64,000 bases of DNA, taken from Nesterenkonia ebinurensis (GTDB lineage Bacteria > Actinomycetota > Actinomycetes > Actinomycetales > Micrococcaceae). This document shows, in pieces, positions 18,529 to 27,796 of this stretch (its first letter is position 1; each line of letters begins with the position of its first letter). The notes under the pieces were generated by a model. The model saw only the letters and a program-made list of their open reading frames with translations. It did no database searches and had not been told where the DNA came from. The stretch covers positions 62,001 through 126,000 of the forward strand of contig NZ_VWNF01000011.1 in assembly GCF_008711175.1 (NCBI RefSeq). Reading direction: 5' to 3'. The position numbers and the translations under genes were made by a program.

Positions 18529-20583
18529 TCAGTCAGTGAGCAGCCCTTGGGCGGTCAACAGCTCCCGGCGGGCCTCACGGCGCTCCTTCTGCTGGAGCGG
18601 ATCCGGCACTGGAGCAGCAGCCAGCAGCCGCTTAGTGTAGTCCATCACCGGATTGCGCAGGATCTGGTTCTTATGGCCCTGTTCCACCACACGGCCCTTC
18701 TCCAGCACCATGATCTGGTCAGCCAGCTGGTCCACCACTGCCAGATCGTGGGTGACGAACAGGCAGGCGAACTCGTACTGCTGTTGCAGTTCGGCGAACA
18801 TCTCCAACACCCGGGCCTGCACTGAGACATCCAGGGCAGAAGTGGGCTCATCGGCGATCAGGATGGAGGGGCTCAGCGCCAGGGCGCGGGCAATGCTGAT
18901 GCGCTGCCGCTGGCCGCCGGAGAGCTCATGCGGGTAGCGGTTGATCACATTGGCCGGCAGCTTCACCGCATTGATGAGCTCCGCGGCCCGCTGTTTACGA
19001 TCCTTGGGCGAGCCGACCTTGTGCACCACCAACGGCTCGGTGATGAGATCACCGATCGGGAAGCGCGGATCAAGCGAAGCAGCGGGATCTTGGAACACCA
19101 CGCCAATCTCTCGCCGGGCGATCTTGCGCTCAGCGCGGGAGAGCGTGGGCAGGTTCCTCCCGCGGATCAGCAGTTCGCCCTGCTCAACCTCCAGCAGTCC
19201 GAGCACGGCCTTGGCGATGGTGGACTTGCCAGAGCCCGATTCGCCCACAAGTCCCAGAATCTCGCCCTTGGGTACGACGAAGTTCACATCCTCCACGACC
19301 CGGGTCAGCTTGTTCCGGTGCCGGTAGGCCAGGGCGAGGTCTTTGCCTTCAATGGCGACCTCGCCGCTGATCCTGTCCTCATCTGGCAGTGCTGCCTCTT
19401 CAGCGGCAGGCTCCTCCACCGAGGTGACCTCGAAGTCCACCTTCTGGTGCAGCTTGGGCATGGCCTCCAGCAACCGGATGGTGTAGGGGTGCTGTGGGTT
19501 GAGTAAGATGTCCTCAGATTTCCCAGACTCCACCACCTCGCCCTGAAACATCACGACGACGCGGTCGGCCATATCTGCTACTACACCCATGTTGTGAGTG
19601 ATGAGCAGGATACCGGTGTTGATCTCGTCCTTCAGCCGACGCAGCAGATCCAGGATCTCAGCCTGGACGGTCACATCCAGTGCCGTGGTGGGCTCATCGG
19701 CGATGATCATTGAGGGGTTGCAGGCGATCGCTATGGCGATCACAATGCGCTGACGCTGGCCGCCGGAGAACTGATGGGGGTACTCGTGGATCCGGTTGGC
19801 CGCGTCGGGAATGCCGACCTGCTCCAGCAGCTCAATGCCCTTTGCCAATGCCTGTTTGCCGAAGGCCACACCATGGACCTCCATAGCTTCCTTGAGCTGG
19901 TCGGAGACCTTGAGCACCGGGTTCAGTGCGGTCATTGGCTCCTGGAAGACCATCGAGACCTCCGAGCCACGCAGCTTGCGGAGCCCAGCATCGTCCATTG
20001 CAGTAATTTCTTTGCCGTTGAGGAACGCCTTTCCGGAAACCGTGCCGTTCTTCGGCACCAAACCCATAGCTGTGGCTGAGGTCACTGATTTTCCGGAGCC
20101 AGACTCGCCGACCACGGCTACCACTTCACCAGGCATCACATCGAAGCTGACGCCCTTGACCGCATCCACGGTGCCGAACTCCGTGGTGAAGCTGACTGCG
20201 ATGTCCTGGAAGCTCAGTGCGGCCTTGGGCGGCCGGGCGGCCTTGGTAGCCTCGTCTTCCTCCGGCTCGGGCAAGGCGCTGCGGTATGCGGTGACGGCTG
20301 CGAAGACAGCGATCATCAGACCGATGCCCAGGGTGGAGAGCGCCACCGTGTCGGCCAGGTTCAGCGCTTCCCGGTTGACATGGGTGCCGCCGGTGCGCAG
20401 CGGAGTCATCACCAGGGTGGGACCGATGCCCAGCACCAGCCAGGCGATGAGCAGCTTGACCCCGAACTCCCGCTGTTTGAGGATGAGGATCTGCCCGAGT
20501 CCGGCCACGACCAGGGAGAGGATCGCAGGTACCCAGGGGTTCGAGACCTTCGGAGTGGTCTCCTGTGTGCTGTTCTCGGTCAC
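18529..20583 (-). CDS. Peptide-type ABC importer: double ATPase with fused N-terminal membrane region
   Basis: Energy-coupling subunit of a dipeptide/oligopeptide-type ABC importer. Two nucleotide-binding domains are fused (DppD-DppF type). The first has [19 protein letters not shown] and [11 protein letters not shown]; the second has [19 protein letters not shown] and [11 protein letters not shown]. Before them is a ~125-residue segment with about three hydrophobic helices ([20 protein letters not shown], a second near residues 42-60, a third near 80-103), which ordinary DppD/F proteins lack. The gene overlaps the upstream permease stop by 4 bases. Order in the operon is binding protein, two permeases, ATPase. 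The substrate is probably a peptide, but family members also take nickel, sugars or opines. Confidence 0.93.
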   Translation of the reverse strand: MTENSTQETTPKVSNPWVPAILSLVVAGLGQILILKQREFGVKLLIAWLVLGIGPTLVMTPLRTGGTHVNREALNLADTVALSTLGIGLMIAVFAAVTAYRSALPEPEEDEATKAARPPKAALSFQDIAVSFTTEFGTVDAVKGVSFDVMPGEVVAVVGESGSGKSVTSATAMGLVPKNGTVSGKAFLNGKEITAMDDAGLRKLRGSEVSMVFQEPMTALNPVLKVSDQLKEAMEVHGVAFGKQALAKGIELLEQVGIPDAANRIHEYPHQFSGGQRQRIVIAIAIACNPSMIIADEPTTALDVTVQAEILDLLRRLKDEINTGILLITHNMGVVADMADRVVVMFQGEVVESGKSEDILLNPQHPYTIRLLEAMPKLHQKVDFEVTSVEEPAAEEAALPDEDRISGEVAIEGKDLALAYRHRNKLTRVVEDVNFVVPKGEILGLVGESGSGKSTIAKAVLGLLEVEQGELLIRGRNLPTLSRAERKIARREIGVVFQDPAASLDPRFPIGDLITEPLVVHKVGSPKDRKQRAAELINAVKLPANVINRYPHELSGGQRQRISIARALALSPSILIADEPTSALDVSVQARVLEMFAELQQQYEFACLFVTHDLAVVDQLADQIMVLEKGRVVEQGHKNQILRNPVMDYTKRLLAAAPVPDPLQQKERREARRELLTAQGLLTD

Positions 20584-21755
20584 TTCTTCCTCCAGAACTG
20601 CAGCTGGTTGGTTCGTGGGTTATTACTGCCGGGCACAATATGCGGGCCGGTGGGCTGGCTGGAAGCATCGGCACCGATCTGCTCATTGCGGCGCTGTGCC
20701 ATGGCGAAGCCGCGCAGCCCTATCACCTGGCGCAAGCCCGGACGCCGGTCGCCCTTGCGCTGCTGGCGAGGGTCGAAGGCATCGCGCAGCCCGTCCCCTA
20801 CGAAGTTCACGCACAGGGTGATGACCAGGATGAAGATGCCGGGGATCCAGAACAGGTGTGGCCGGGTGTTGATGGCCGACTCGCCCTCTGAGACCAGCAG
20901 GCCCAAGGAGACCTCCGGCGGGCGGATGCCCATGCCGAGGTAGGACAGGGTGGATTCCAGCAGGATGACCGCAGCCACCGTGAAGGAAGCGTTGACGATG
21001 ATCACCCCGATGGAGTTGGGTAGCATGTGCTTACCGATAATGCGCCAGGGAGATGCGCCCATCGCGATCGCAGCGGCTACGTATTCCTTCTCACGCAGCG
21101 AGAGCACCTCAGCGCGCACCAGGCGGGCCATGCCGGTCCAGCTCACGATGCCGAGCATGATGGCCAGCGGAAAGGGCGCGAAGGGCATATTCGAGACGGT
21201 GCTGCCGAGGATGGCGGCGATGACCAGCAGCGGCACCACAATCACGAAGTCGGTGATGGTCATCAGTACCGACTCAATCTTGCCGCGGAAATAGCCCGCG
21301 ATCGCTCCGATGAGGATGCCGATCACCGAGGAGACGAAGGCCACCACCACGCCGATGATCAGCGACTGCTGGGTTCCGCGCATCACCCGGGCGAAGATAT
21401 CGCGGGGCAGGCTGTCCTGGCCGAAAGGATGAGGGCCGAAGATCTGGCCGTCGGTGAACATGGTGGGCTGGCCGCCGTTGACCAATACCGCCCCTTGCGG
21501 AAGCCGGAAGGGGTGCTGCCACCAGCCGGGGATGATGCCGTAGCCCACCGAGGTGAAGGCCATCACGGTGATCACCGTAAGCACCACCAGTGAGATCATG
21601 GCCGGCACATGGGAGAAGAAGCGCCGACGGATCAGCTGGCCCTGGGAGTAGGACTTCTGACCGGCGGTGAGCTTGGCGTCCTCGACCTCGGCCAGATCGA
21701 CCATCTGCTGCTCGAGCTCAGCATCTGTCTGTTCGGGAGTCTGTTCGTTGCTCAT
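20580..21755 (-). CDS. Peptide-type ABC importer permease (DppC type)
   Basis: Membrane subunit of the importer encoded by this operon. After a ~45-residue acidic cytoplasmic N-terminus come one helix, an outside loop with FGPHPFGQDSLPRDIFARV (the DppC signature) and five further helices. The EAA loop that contacts the ATPase is EYVAAAIAMGASPWRIIGKH (about residues 235-254). The 391-residue length is longer than the usual ~300 because of a long N-terminus and a ~60-residue polar C-terminal tail. The start overlaps the upstream permease stop by 4 bases. Confidence 0.94.
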   Translation of the reverse strand: MSNEQTPEQTDAELEQQMVDLAEVEDAKLTAGQKSYSQGQLIRRRFFSHVPAMISLVVLTVITVMAFTSVGYGIIPGWWQHPFRLPQGAVLVNGGQPTMFTDGQIFGPHPFGQDSLPRDIFARVMRGTQQSLIIGVVVAFVSSVIGILIGAIAGYFRGKIESVLMTITDFVIVVPLLVIAAILGSTVSNMPFAPFPLAIMLGIVSWTGMARLVRAEVLSLREKEYVAAAIAMGASPWRIIGKHMLPNSIGVIIVNASFTVAAVILLESTLSYLGMGIRPPEVSLGLLVSEGESAINTRPHLFWIPGIFILVITLCVNFVGDGLRDAFDPRQQRKGDRRPGLRQVIGLRGFAMAQRRNEQIGADASSQPTGPHIVPGSNNPRTNQLQFWRKK

Positions 21756-23317
21756 ACTCGGATCCTTGGGTCGAGGACGGCGTAGAGGATGTCAGCGATG
21801 AAGTTGAAGATCACCGCGATGCCTCCGGTAAAGATGATTACTGCCATCACCGGCGCTGGGTCGACGTTGGTCAGCCCGGTGATGAACATGGTGCCCATGG
21901 AGTTCCAGCCGAAGACACGTTCCACGATGATCGCGCCGCCGACCAAGCCTGCGAAGTCGAAGGCCACAATGGTGGCCAGCGGGATCATGGCGTTGCGGAA
22001 GGCGTGTTTGAGCACCACGGTGCGCTCGGTGACGCCCTTGGCACGTGCGGTGCGGATGTAGTCCTGCTGGGCGACCTCAAGCATGGAGCTTCGGGTGTAG
22101 CGGGTGTAGGTGGCCAGTGAGGTCAGCATCATGACCAGGGTGGGCAGCCAGAGCTGGCTGAGATGGTCCAGGGAGATCACCCAGAAGTCATCCGTGCGCA
22201 GGTTCGGGCTGGATTCGCCGATGGTGCGCACCGGGCGTGGTTTGACCGAGAGCAAGCCGGGCCAGCTGTACATGTAATGGTCCAGCAGGATTATCGCTGA
22301 GGTCAGAATGCCGGTGAGCAGTGAGACGGCGGTGGCTTGGCCCTTGGCGTACCCGCCGAAGAGCCGACCCACTGCAACGCTGACCGCAATGGTCAGGGCG
22401 AACAGTCCAAGCGGCACCCAGTAGCTCTCGGCAGCGCGCAGCATGTCCCAGGTGGCGAAGTAGGCGGTGACGCCGAGGGCAGCCACAATCAGCCCGGAGA
22501 CCAGCACTTTGGTGTTCTGCATTCCGGCAATCAGGGCGGTGAACCCTACGGCCAACACCACAGCTCCCACGGTGATGAACCCGGTGCCCAACCGAGGCTC
22601 CTCCATGAAGTGGATGTGGTCTAGGAAGGGCATCACCGTGCAGGTATAGGCAAACATCACCACACCGGTGATGATTCGCCGCCGGGCGCTTCCGCCGATG
22701 ATCAGCGGTATGGCGATAGCCAGGGCGACCGCGACGATTAAGATGGTCTGTTGATTGAAATGAGGGTCCGCCATCCAGTTGTTGTAGCGGATGGCCAGGT
22801 ATTCCTTGGCAATCACCGCGGCCCAGAACAGGGGCAGCGACCAGAACAGGAACATCACGAAGCTCATCGAGTAGTCGAAGATCGAGTACTGGCGCATGGC
22901 TGAGACGATCCCGGTGAGAATGCCCAGCACAATCGAGAGCAGCGTGGCGATGAGCACCAGGCGCAGCGAGACTTCTGCGGCGTTGGCGATCTGTGCAGTG
23001 ACATCGCCGCCGTTGACCGTGGTGCCCCAGTCACATTCACCGATGATGTTGTCGGTGGGGTCCAGACAGCCCAGCACCCCGGTGAGCCAGTCCCAGTAGC
23101 GCTCGTACCAGGGCATGTAGTACTGGTCTGTCCAGGGCAGCATCAGGTTCAGGTGCTGCGCCCGGGTCTCCATCTGGAACTCGGCATCAGCATCAGTGGA
23201 CTCGCGGAGGTCCGCCAGCGGGTCCCCGGAGTGGACGATGAGGTAGAAGCAGATGAATGAGGCTCCGAAAAGGACTAGAAACAGCCGCCCGAAGCGTTTG
23301 AAGATATATTTCAGCAC
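21752..23317 (-). CDS. Peptide-type ABC importer permease (DppB type) with extra membrane segments
   Basis: The other membrane subunit of the importer. The N-terminus (MLKYIFKRFGRLFLVLFGASF) and the C-terminal core with the EAA loop DYIRTARAKGVTERTVVLKH are typical of DppB. However, the protein has 521 residues against the usual ~310-340. The excess is mainly one insertion of about 160 residues (roughly residues 190-350) containing about five or six extra hydrophobic helices, plus an enlarged first outside loop holding a Cys pair. Insertion-bearing DppB proteins occur in some actinobacteria, but the role of the extra helices is unknown to me. It is encoded 139 bases after the binding-protein gene, with a strong hairpin in between. 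Confidence 0.93.
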   Translation of the reverse strand: MLKYIFKRFGRLFLVLFGASFICFYLIVHSGDPLADLRESTDADAEFQMETRAQHLNLMLPWTDQYYMPWYERYWDWLTGVLGCLDPTDNIIGECDWGTTVNGGDVTAQIANAAEVSLRLVLIATLLSIVLGILTGIVSAMRQYSIFDYSMSFVMFLFWSLPLFWAAVIAKEYLAIRYNNWMADPHFNQQTILIVAVALAIAIPLIIGGSARRRIITGVVMFAYTCTVMPFLDHIHFMEEPRLGTGFITVGAVVLAVGFTALIAGMQNTKVLVSGLIVAALGVTAYFATWDMLRAAESYWVPLGLFALTIAVSVAVGRLFGGYAKGQATAVSLLTGILTSAIILLDHYMYSWPGLLSVKPRPVRTIGESSPNLRTDDFWVISLDHLSQLWLPTLVMMLTSLATYTRYTRSSMLEVAQQDYIRTARAKGVTERTVVLKHAFRNAMIPLATIVAFDFAGLVGGAIIVERVFGWNSMGTMFITGLTNVDPAPVMAVIIFTGGIAVIFNFIADILYAVLDPRIRV

Positions 23318-23366
23318 GGTGCTTGATCGCCTTCCGTTCCGTACGGTTCGCAGTACGAGGACCGCC

Positions 23367-23399
23367 AGGGGCCCGGCAGATGGTCTCTGCCGGGCCCCT
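23367..23399 (-). other. Intercistronic hairpin between binding protein and permease genes
   Basis: A perfect 14-bp GC-rich stem (23367-23380 with 23386-23399) and a 5-base loop. No T-tract follows on the minus strand, so it looks like an mRNA-stabilising or partial attenuating structure that raises binding-protein output relative to the permeases, as in other binding-protein-dependent operons. Confidence 0.65.
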
Positions 23400-23455
23400 T
23401 AGCGGACCGTCGTCGTCAGAGTGGTTCAGATGTTCCCTGGATCAGGGAACTCACA

Positions 23456-25366
23456 TCACTCTGCGGTGGCCTCTGCCCGCTGCCACTGCTCAGCGTTCCA
23501 CGGAATCGCGGTCTGCGCGGCGGTCAGGCGAACGTTGGCGATCGAGGCGTCGGAGGCCACAATGCCTGGGTGCACGTACATCGGGATGCCGTGCAAGTCG
23601 TCCCAGAGAGCCTGCTCTATCTGCACCAGGGCATCGAAGCGCTCTTCGTCGCTGACGTTGTCAGCCACCACGCCCCACTGCTCATCAACGGTGTCGCTGG
23701 CGAAGCCGGTGGCGTTCTGGGCACCACCGGAGGAGTAGATGTTCAGACCGGAGACGATCTGGCCGGAGCCTGCCCAGGCGAACATTGCGACACCGGACCA
23801 TTCACCGTCGAGCAGCGCGGCGGAGAAGTCGGGATCACCGGCGTCAACGATGTCGAAGCCTGCGCCCTCCTCGCCACAGTAGGTGTTGATGATCTCAACG
23901 GCGGCGTGGCGGCGGGGCTGGCCGAAGTGGTTGATCTCCACAGTGGTGCCCACGGCGTCGTGCTCTTCGAGGATCGCAGCAGCGGCCTCAACGTCGACCT
24001 CATCGTAGCGGCCGTCGTAGGACTCAGCCACAAAGTCGTCGTAGTTCTCCTCGAAGCTGAGCACCTCTCGGGCGTTGAGCACCTCAGCATCCTCAAAGAC
24101 CGGCACGATGAGCTGGTCGACGATCTCCTCACGCGGCAGGCAGAGGGCGAAGGCCTCAGCCAGCTCCGGGGTCTCAGCGAACGGGCCCTGCTGGTACTGG
24201 AAATCGATGTGCTCCCAGGTGGCCTGGTCGCCTTCGTGGACCACGAACTCGCCGGTCTCGGCCAGGGAGTCCAGATTCAACCGGACGTCCTCATCGGCCT
24301 GCGGCTCGATGATGTGGATGTCGTAGTTCTCCAAAGCCTGAACGTGGGTGGACTCGTCCTCGAAGGTGAAGATCAGAGTGTCCACGCCGGGCGGGGTGCC
24401 CCACCAGTTGGGGTTGGGCTCCAGGGTCACGGAGCCGCCGGACTCTTCACCCTGCCAGTTCCAGTCAGCCAGCTGGTAGGGGCCGGAGGACAGTGCGATG
24501 TCCGGGTCCCAGTCGCCTGCATGGCCCATACCCTCGTTCCAGACCTCAGCGATCTCCTCCAGTACGGCGACGTCTCCCTCGTCGATGGCGGCGTCGAACT
24601 CCTCGAGGCTCAGCCCGGCTTGCTCAGCAACGATGTGCGAGGGCAGTCCGGGACCAGAGACCAGCAACTCCCAGTCGGCGTAGTAATCCGGCAGCTCAAT
24701 GCTGAAGTCGGTGTCGTCCAGGCTGTCGTACTGGAAGCCCTCAGGCACGTAGGAGTAGAAAGAGGCTCCGGAGGGGTTGAACCCGGCGTCACCCTCGTGG
24801 TCCTCAGAGCTGTAGGCCTGGGAGATCCAGCCGAGCTGGTAGTCACGTACCGTGATCGGAGTCTCGTCCGACCAGATGGCCTCCTCGTTGATGGAGTACT
24901 CGATCACCAGCGGATCTTCCTCGTTGGTGACCTCATAGGTGCCGAACTCATCATTGGGCACGATCGAGAGATCGGTGCCGAAGTACCAGAAGCCGGAACC
25001 CATCCGACCGGCCACCACAGAGTTGTTCACCGAGTTGGCACCAGCGTGGTCGTTGTTCACGTTGATGAAGGGCACCGCACCGGTGGAAGCGATGATGGTG
25101 TCCTCGGCAGTCTCAAAGTTCTCAGGAAGCTCAGCGCGGGCGCCCGAGTCGGGAATCACCGTGTAGAGGGCACCCTCCTGGTCGTATTCACCGCCAGTGC
25201 CTTCCTCGACGCCGGTACCGTCTTCTTCACCGTTCTCATCACCGTTTTCGTCGGTGACTTCGTCACCGTTGCCGGTGTCGTCGTCATCGCCAGGGGTGCA
25301 CCCCGACAGAACCAATGCGCTGGAGGCCAGAATGGCCGCAGCAGCAGAGAGTTTGCGTAGTTTCAC
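23456..25366 (-). CDS. Peptide-type ABC importer substrate-binding lipoprotein
   Basis: Family 5 extracellular solute-binding protein that delivers the substrate to the permeases encoded downstream. The GTG at 25366 is chosen because it follows GAGGAG with good spacing and gives a clean lipoprotein signal ending LVLSGC; an upstream in-frame TTG at 25384 would include that ribosome site in the coding region. A ~50-residue Asp/Glu/Gly linker follows the lipid-anchored cysteine. The mature protein contains the family pattern of alternating aromatic loops (WSDETPITVRDYQLGW and LPSHIVAEQAG). It is very acidic. It is the first gene of the four-gene operon running to 18529. Confidence 0.93.
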   Translation of the reverse strand: MKLRKLSAAAAILASSALVLSGCTPGDDDDTGNGDEVTDENGDENGEEDGTGVEEGTGGEYDQEGALYTVIPDSGARAELPENFETAEDTIIASTGAVPFINVNNDHAGANSVNNSVVAGRMGSGFWYFGTDLSIVPNDEFGTYEVTNEEDPLVIEYSINEEAIWSDETPITVRDYQLGWISQAYSSEDHEGDAGFNPSGASFYSYVPEGFQYDSLDDTDFSIELPDYYADWELLVSGPGLPSHIVAEQAGLSLEEFDAAIDEGDVAVLEEIAEVWNEGMGHAGDWDPDIALSSGPYQLADWNWQGEESGGSVTLEPNPNWWGTPPGVDTLIFTFEDESTHVQALENYDIHIIEPQADEDVRLNLDSLAETGEFVVHEGDQATWEHIDFQYQQGPFAETPELAEAFALCLPREEIVDQLIVPVFEDAEVLNAREVLSFEENYDDFVAESYDGRYDEVDVEAAAAILEEHDAVGTTVEINHFGQPRRHAAVEIINTYCGEEGAGFDIVDAGDPDFSAALLDGEWSGVAMFAWAGSGQIVSGLNIYSSGGAQNATGFASDTVDEQWGVVADNVSDEERFDALVQIEQALWDDLHGIPMYVHPGIVASDASIANVRLTAAQTAIPWNAEQWQRAEATAE

Positions 25367-25873
25367 GTGTTGCTCCTCATGCAATTAGGTGCGAAGTGCT
25401 TGGTGCAGTACGTCACACACCAGCACTTTAGGTGCGCACCACATTACGACTCAGCGGCTCGCAGAGTGAGACATTCCAGGGTCCTGTAACCGAATCGTTA
25501 CCGCTGGGTAGAGCGCCGAAATAGTGTGTTAGCGCAGCTTCCCGAGAAGTCAAGCCGAGGCATTCAACACAACCGAAACACATGGCCCCAGCACCGCTTT
25601 CATCCTCTCATCTCAGCGAGTTCCGCGATATTCCGGGGAAGTCCTAGTCCAGGAAGAATCCAGGTTAACCCAAGCTTCCCCAAGGTTCTCGGATAGTTGA
25701 CGCAGCCTAAGAAACACGGCCGTAACGCAGCGTGAGCGACAGGTGAACAGCACCCCGGAATTCCATCCAACGAAATATTACGTAATATTACGCGGCGTGC
25801 GGCAGGTCACGGCAGAATTCCTCTATGGGAAGGCCCCGCAGAGGCTCTCAGCAGCGCCCTGAGCTGGAGCGTT
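25367..25873. promoter_or_regulatory. Long upstream region of the peptide-type ABC operon with two inverted repeats
   Basis: About 500 bases with no credible gene. It contains GTAAC-N6-GTTAC at 25486-25501 (about 120 bases upstream of the binding-protein start) and, further upstream, a perfect 16-bp AT-rich palindrome AATATTACGTAATATT at 25774-25789. Both are candidate regulator sites. The 3' end of the BrkB-family gene borders it at 25874. No clear terminator for that gene was recognised. Confidence 0.45.
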
Positions 25874-27118
25874 TCAGCGCCGCCAGATCTGCTCCGGATC
25901 GCTGGTCTCACCGCGGGAAGCGCGCAGCGCGTGCCCGGCCGCCACCAGCTTCTCGTACTTGACGTTCTTCTTCTCCAGGCCCTTGGTGGCCCGTGGCGGA
26001 AGCATAATGGTGCGCTCGGCCTCGATGCCCGCCTGCAGCTGACGTCCGCGCTCCAGTTCGGAGTCCAGCTCCGCACCCAGCAGCAGCACGGTGTTCATGA
26101 TGTATACCCAGAACATGAAGATAATCACGCTGGCCAGGGCGCCGAAGGTGGCCTCATAGTTGGCGAAGTTCATCACGTAGAGCGCCACACCTGCAGTAGT
26201 CAGAATCATCACCACAATGGTGATCAGCGCTCCGGCTGAGGTCCACTTGGGCCCAGGCTGCCGGATATTCGGGGTGGTGGAGTACAGCAGCCCAATCCCG
26301 CCGGCAGCGATCAGGATCAGCACAAACGGGGTGGCCCAGTTCCACACCGTCACCGCGGTCTCCCCCAGGCCCACCGCATTGCCGATAGATTCTGCAATCG
26401 GTCCGGAGACCACCAGCATCACCCCGGCGGCGGCCACCAGCAGGATCAGCACCACAGTGACCAGGTAGAGCACCGGGCGCAGCTGCAGGAAGGACCGCCC
26501 CTCCTCGACCTCCCAGATGTGGTTCATCGCCCGGGAGAAGGCATTGACATAGTTCGACGCCGTCCAGATCGCTATCAGGATGCCCACGGCCAGCCCGATG
26601 CCGGCTCCTCCGACGCTGGTGATATTGCCGACCACCATCTGCACGGTCTCCATCACATCGGGATCGTTGTCGGTCATATCGGCCACCATGTCCACAAAGA
26701 ATCCGGTGACTCTGTCCGCCTCCCCCACCAGCCCCAGGATGGAGACCAGAGCGATCAGCGCCGGAAAGATCGAGAGCACCGTGTAGTAGGTCAGCGCAGC
26801 GGCCTTATCCGTGCACTGATCCCGGCTGAACTCGGCCAGGGCGCGCTTCAGGCTGTACTTCCAGGTGGTGCCGGTGAGCCGGATCGGAGACTCTGCCTTG
26901 GCGTCGTCGTGCTCATCTGCGACCTCAGTCTCGGCGTACTCCTCACGCTGCCGGGCCTTGACCAGATAAGGCTGGTCGGCGGCCGCGAAGACCGTGCCGG
27001 GGTGGGCGGCGTCGTCATAGGTGACTTCCTCGCCGAAGACATCATGGGTCTCGGCGCTGGGCTGGCGCATCTGGTGAGGTTCGAGTCCGGGCTGATCAGC
27101 GGAGTTCTGGTCGCTCAT
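25874..27118 (-). CDS. YihY/BrkB family inner membrane protein
   Basis: A 414-residue protein of the YihY/BrkB family (formerly miscalled ribonuclease BN). The acidic cytoplasmic N-terminus (~95 residues) leads to about six helices. FSRDQCTDKAAALTYYTVLSIFPALIAL (about residues 94-121) holds the family motif with the conserved aromatic pair, and IWTASNYVNAFSRAMNHIWEVEE is the second conserved block. The biological role is not established; alkali- or salt-related transport has been proposed for some members, and an Mrp antiporter operon lies next to it. The ATG at 27118 is chosen because a TAGGCT -10 hexamer ends six bases upstream (leaderless); an in-frame GTG at 27124 overlaps that spacer. 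Confidence 0.88.
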   Translation of the reverse strand: MSDQNSADQPGLEPHQMRQPSAETHDVFGEEVTYDDAAHPGTVFAAADQPYLVKARQREEYAETEVADEHDDAKAESPIRLTGTTWKYSLKRALAEFSRDQCTDKAAALTYYTVLSIFPALIALVSILGLVGEADRVTGFFVDMVADMTDNDPDVMETVQMVVGNITSVGGAGIGLAVGILIAIWTASNYVNAFSRAMNHIWEVEEGRSFLQLRPVLYLVTVVLILLVAAAGVMLVVSGPIAESIGNAVGLGETAVTVWNWATPFVLILIAAGGIGLLYSTTPNIRQPGPKWTSAGALITIVVMILTTAGVALYVMNFANYEATFGALASVIIFMFWVYIMNTVLLLGAELDSELERGRQLQAGIEAERTIMLPPRATKGLEKKNVKYEKLVAAGHALRASRGETSDPEQIWRR

Positions 27119-27124
27119 ACGCAC

Positions 27125-27130
27125 AGCCTA
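27125..27130 (-). promoter_or_regulatory. -10 box of the BrkB-family gene (leaderless)
   Basis: TAGGCT on the minus strand, six bases before the ATG at 27118. No ribosome site is present. It shows that this gene has its own promoter despite lying 49 bases after the Mrp operon. Confidence 0.5.
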
Positions 27131-27167
27131 TCGAGATGGGAGAGGTGGCGTGTCTCGCAGATCGCGC

Positions 27168-27530
27168 TCACGATGCCTCTCTGCGGTAGTCCCGTCTTGT
27201 CCTGAGGAGGTCATCAGTGTGGGTGATCGCCGCCGGCAGCGAGTTGTTGAGGTAGCCGGAGCGGGCGATGGCCATCGAGCCCACGGCTGAGGTGAGCAGC
27301 TGGGCAACGATCGCCACTGCGGCCTTGATGAGGTTGAGCCAACTGAAGTCCATCAGCAGCACGCCCAGCACAATGGAGGCCACGCCCAGCCCAGCTGAGG
27401 TGCCCACGGCTGAGGCGCGCAGGTAGAGGTCAGGCAGCCGGAATAGGCCGATGCCGGCCACAATGATGGTGACGATGCCCAGGAAGATGAACACCATTCC
27501 AGCGGTGTGCGCTATGACGTGCAGGTCCAT
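27168..27530 (-). CDS. mrpG: Mrp cation/proton antiporter subunit G
   Basis: Last subunit gene of the multisubunit Na+(K+)/H+ antiporter. The 120-residue protein has three helices with the MnhG/PhaG pattern GLFRLPDLYLRASAVGTSAGLG near residues 27-48. Its ATG shares one base with the upstream mrpF stop (TGATG type overlap), indicating coupled translation. A polar tail of ~35 residues ends the operon. Confidence 0.93.
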   Translation of the reverse strand: MDLHVIAHTAGMVFIFLGIVTIIVAGIGLFRLPDLYLRASAVGTSAGLGVASIVLGVLLMDFSWLNLIKAAVAIVAQLLTSAVGSMAIARSGYLNNSLPAAITHTDDLLRTRRDYRREAS

Positions 27531-27796
27531 CAGCGGCGACCCCCTGAGCCGAGCCTGGCCATCGAGATGGCAGCCATAAAGCCCAGCAGGGTGGCGATGA
27601 GGATGATGTCGAACAGCGCCTCAATATTGGTGCGCAGCCCGATCAGGGCGATGAATCCGATGGTGGCGAAGAAGATCAGGTCCGCAGCCACCGCTCGATC
27701 GGTGATCTTGGGCCCCAGCCAGGCGCGCACCGCGGCCAGCAGCATGCCCAGCCCCAGCAGGATCAGGGCGATCTCCAGGGTGATCTCTGAAATCAC
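27530..27796 (-). CDS. mrpF: Mrp cation/proton antiporter subunit F
   Basis: An 88-residue, three-helix subunit of the Mrp antiporter. It carries the MnhF pattern VRAWLGPKITDRAVAADL (about residues 23-40), including the conserved Asp in DRAVA. It overlaps mrpE by 4 bases upstream and mrpG by 1 base downstream. Mrp complexes export Na+ in exchange for protons and keep the cytoplasm neutral at high pH. Confidence 0.93.
   Translation of the reverse strand: MISEITLEIALILLGLGMLLAAVRAWLGPKITDRAVAADLIFFATIGFIALIGLRTNIEALFDIILIATLLGFMAAISMARLGSGGRR

Noticed and set aside
23570-25360. 596-residue open frame opposite the substrate-binding lipoprotein gene
   Set aside because: Composition is that of an antisense shadow in high-GC DNA. 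The opposite strand has a signal peptide, ribosome site and family match.
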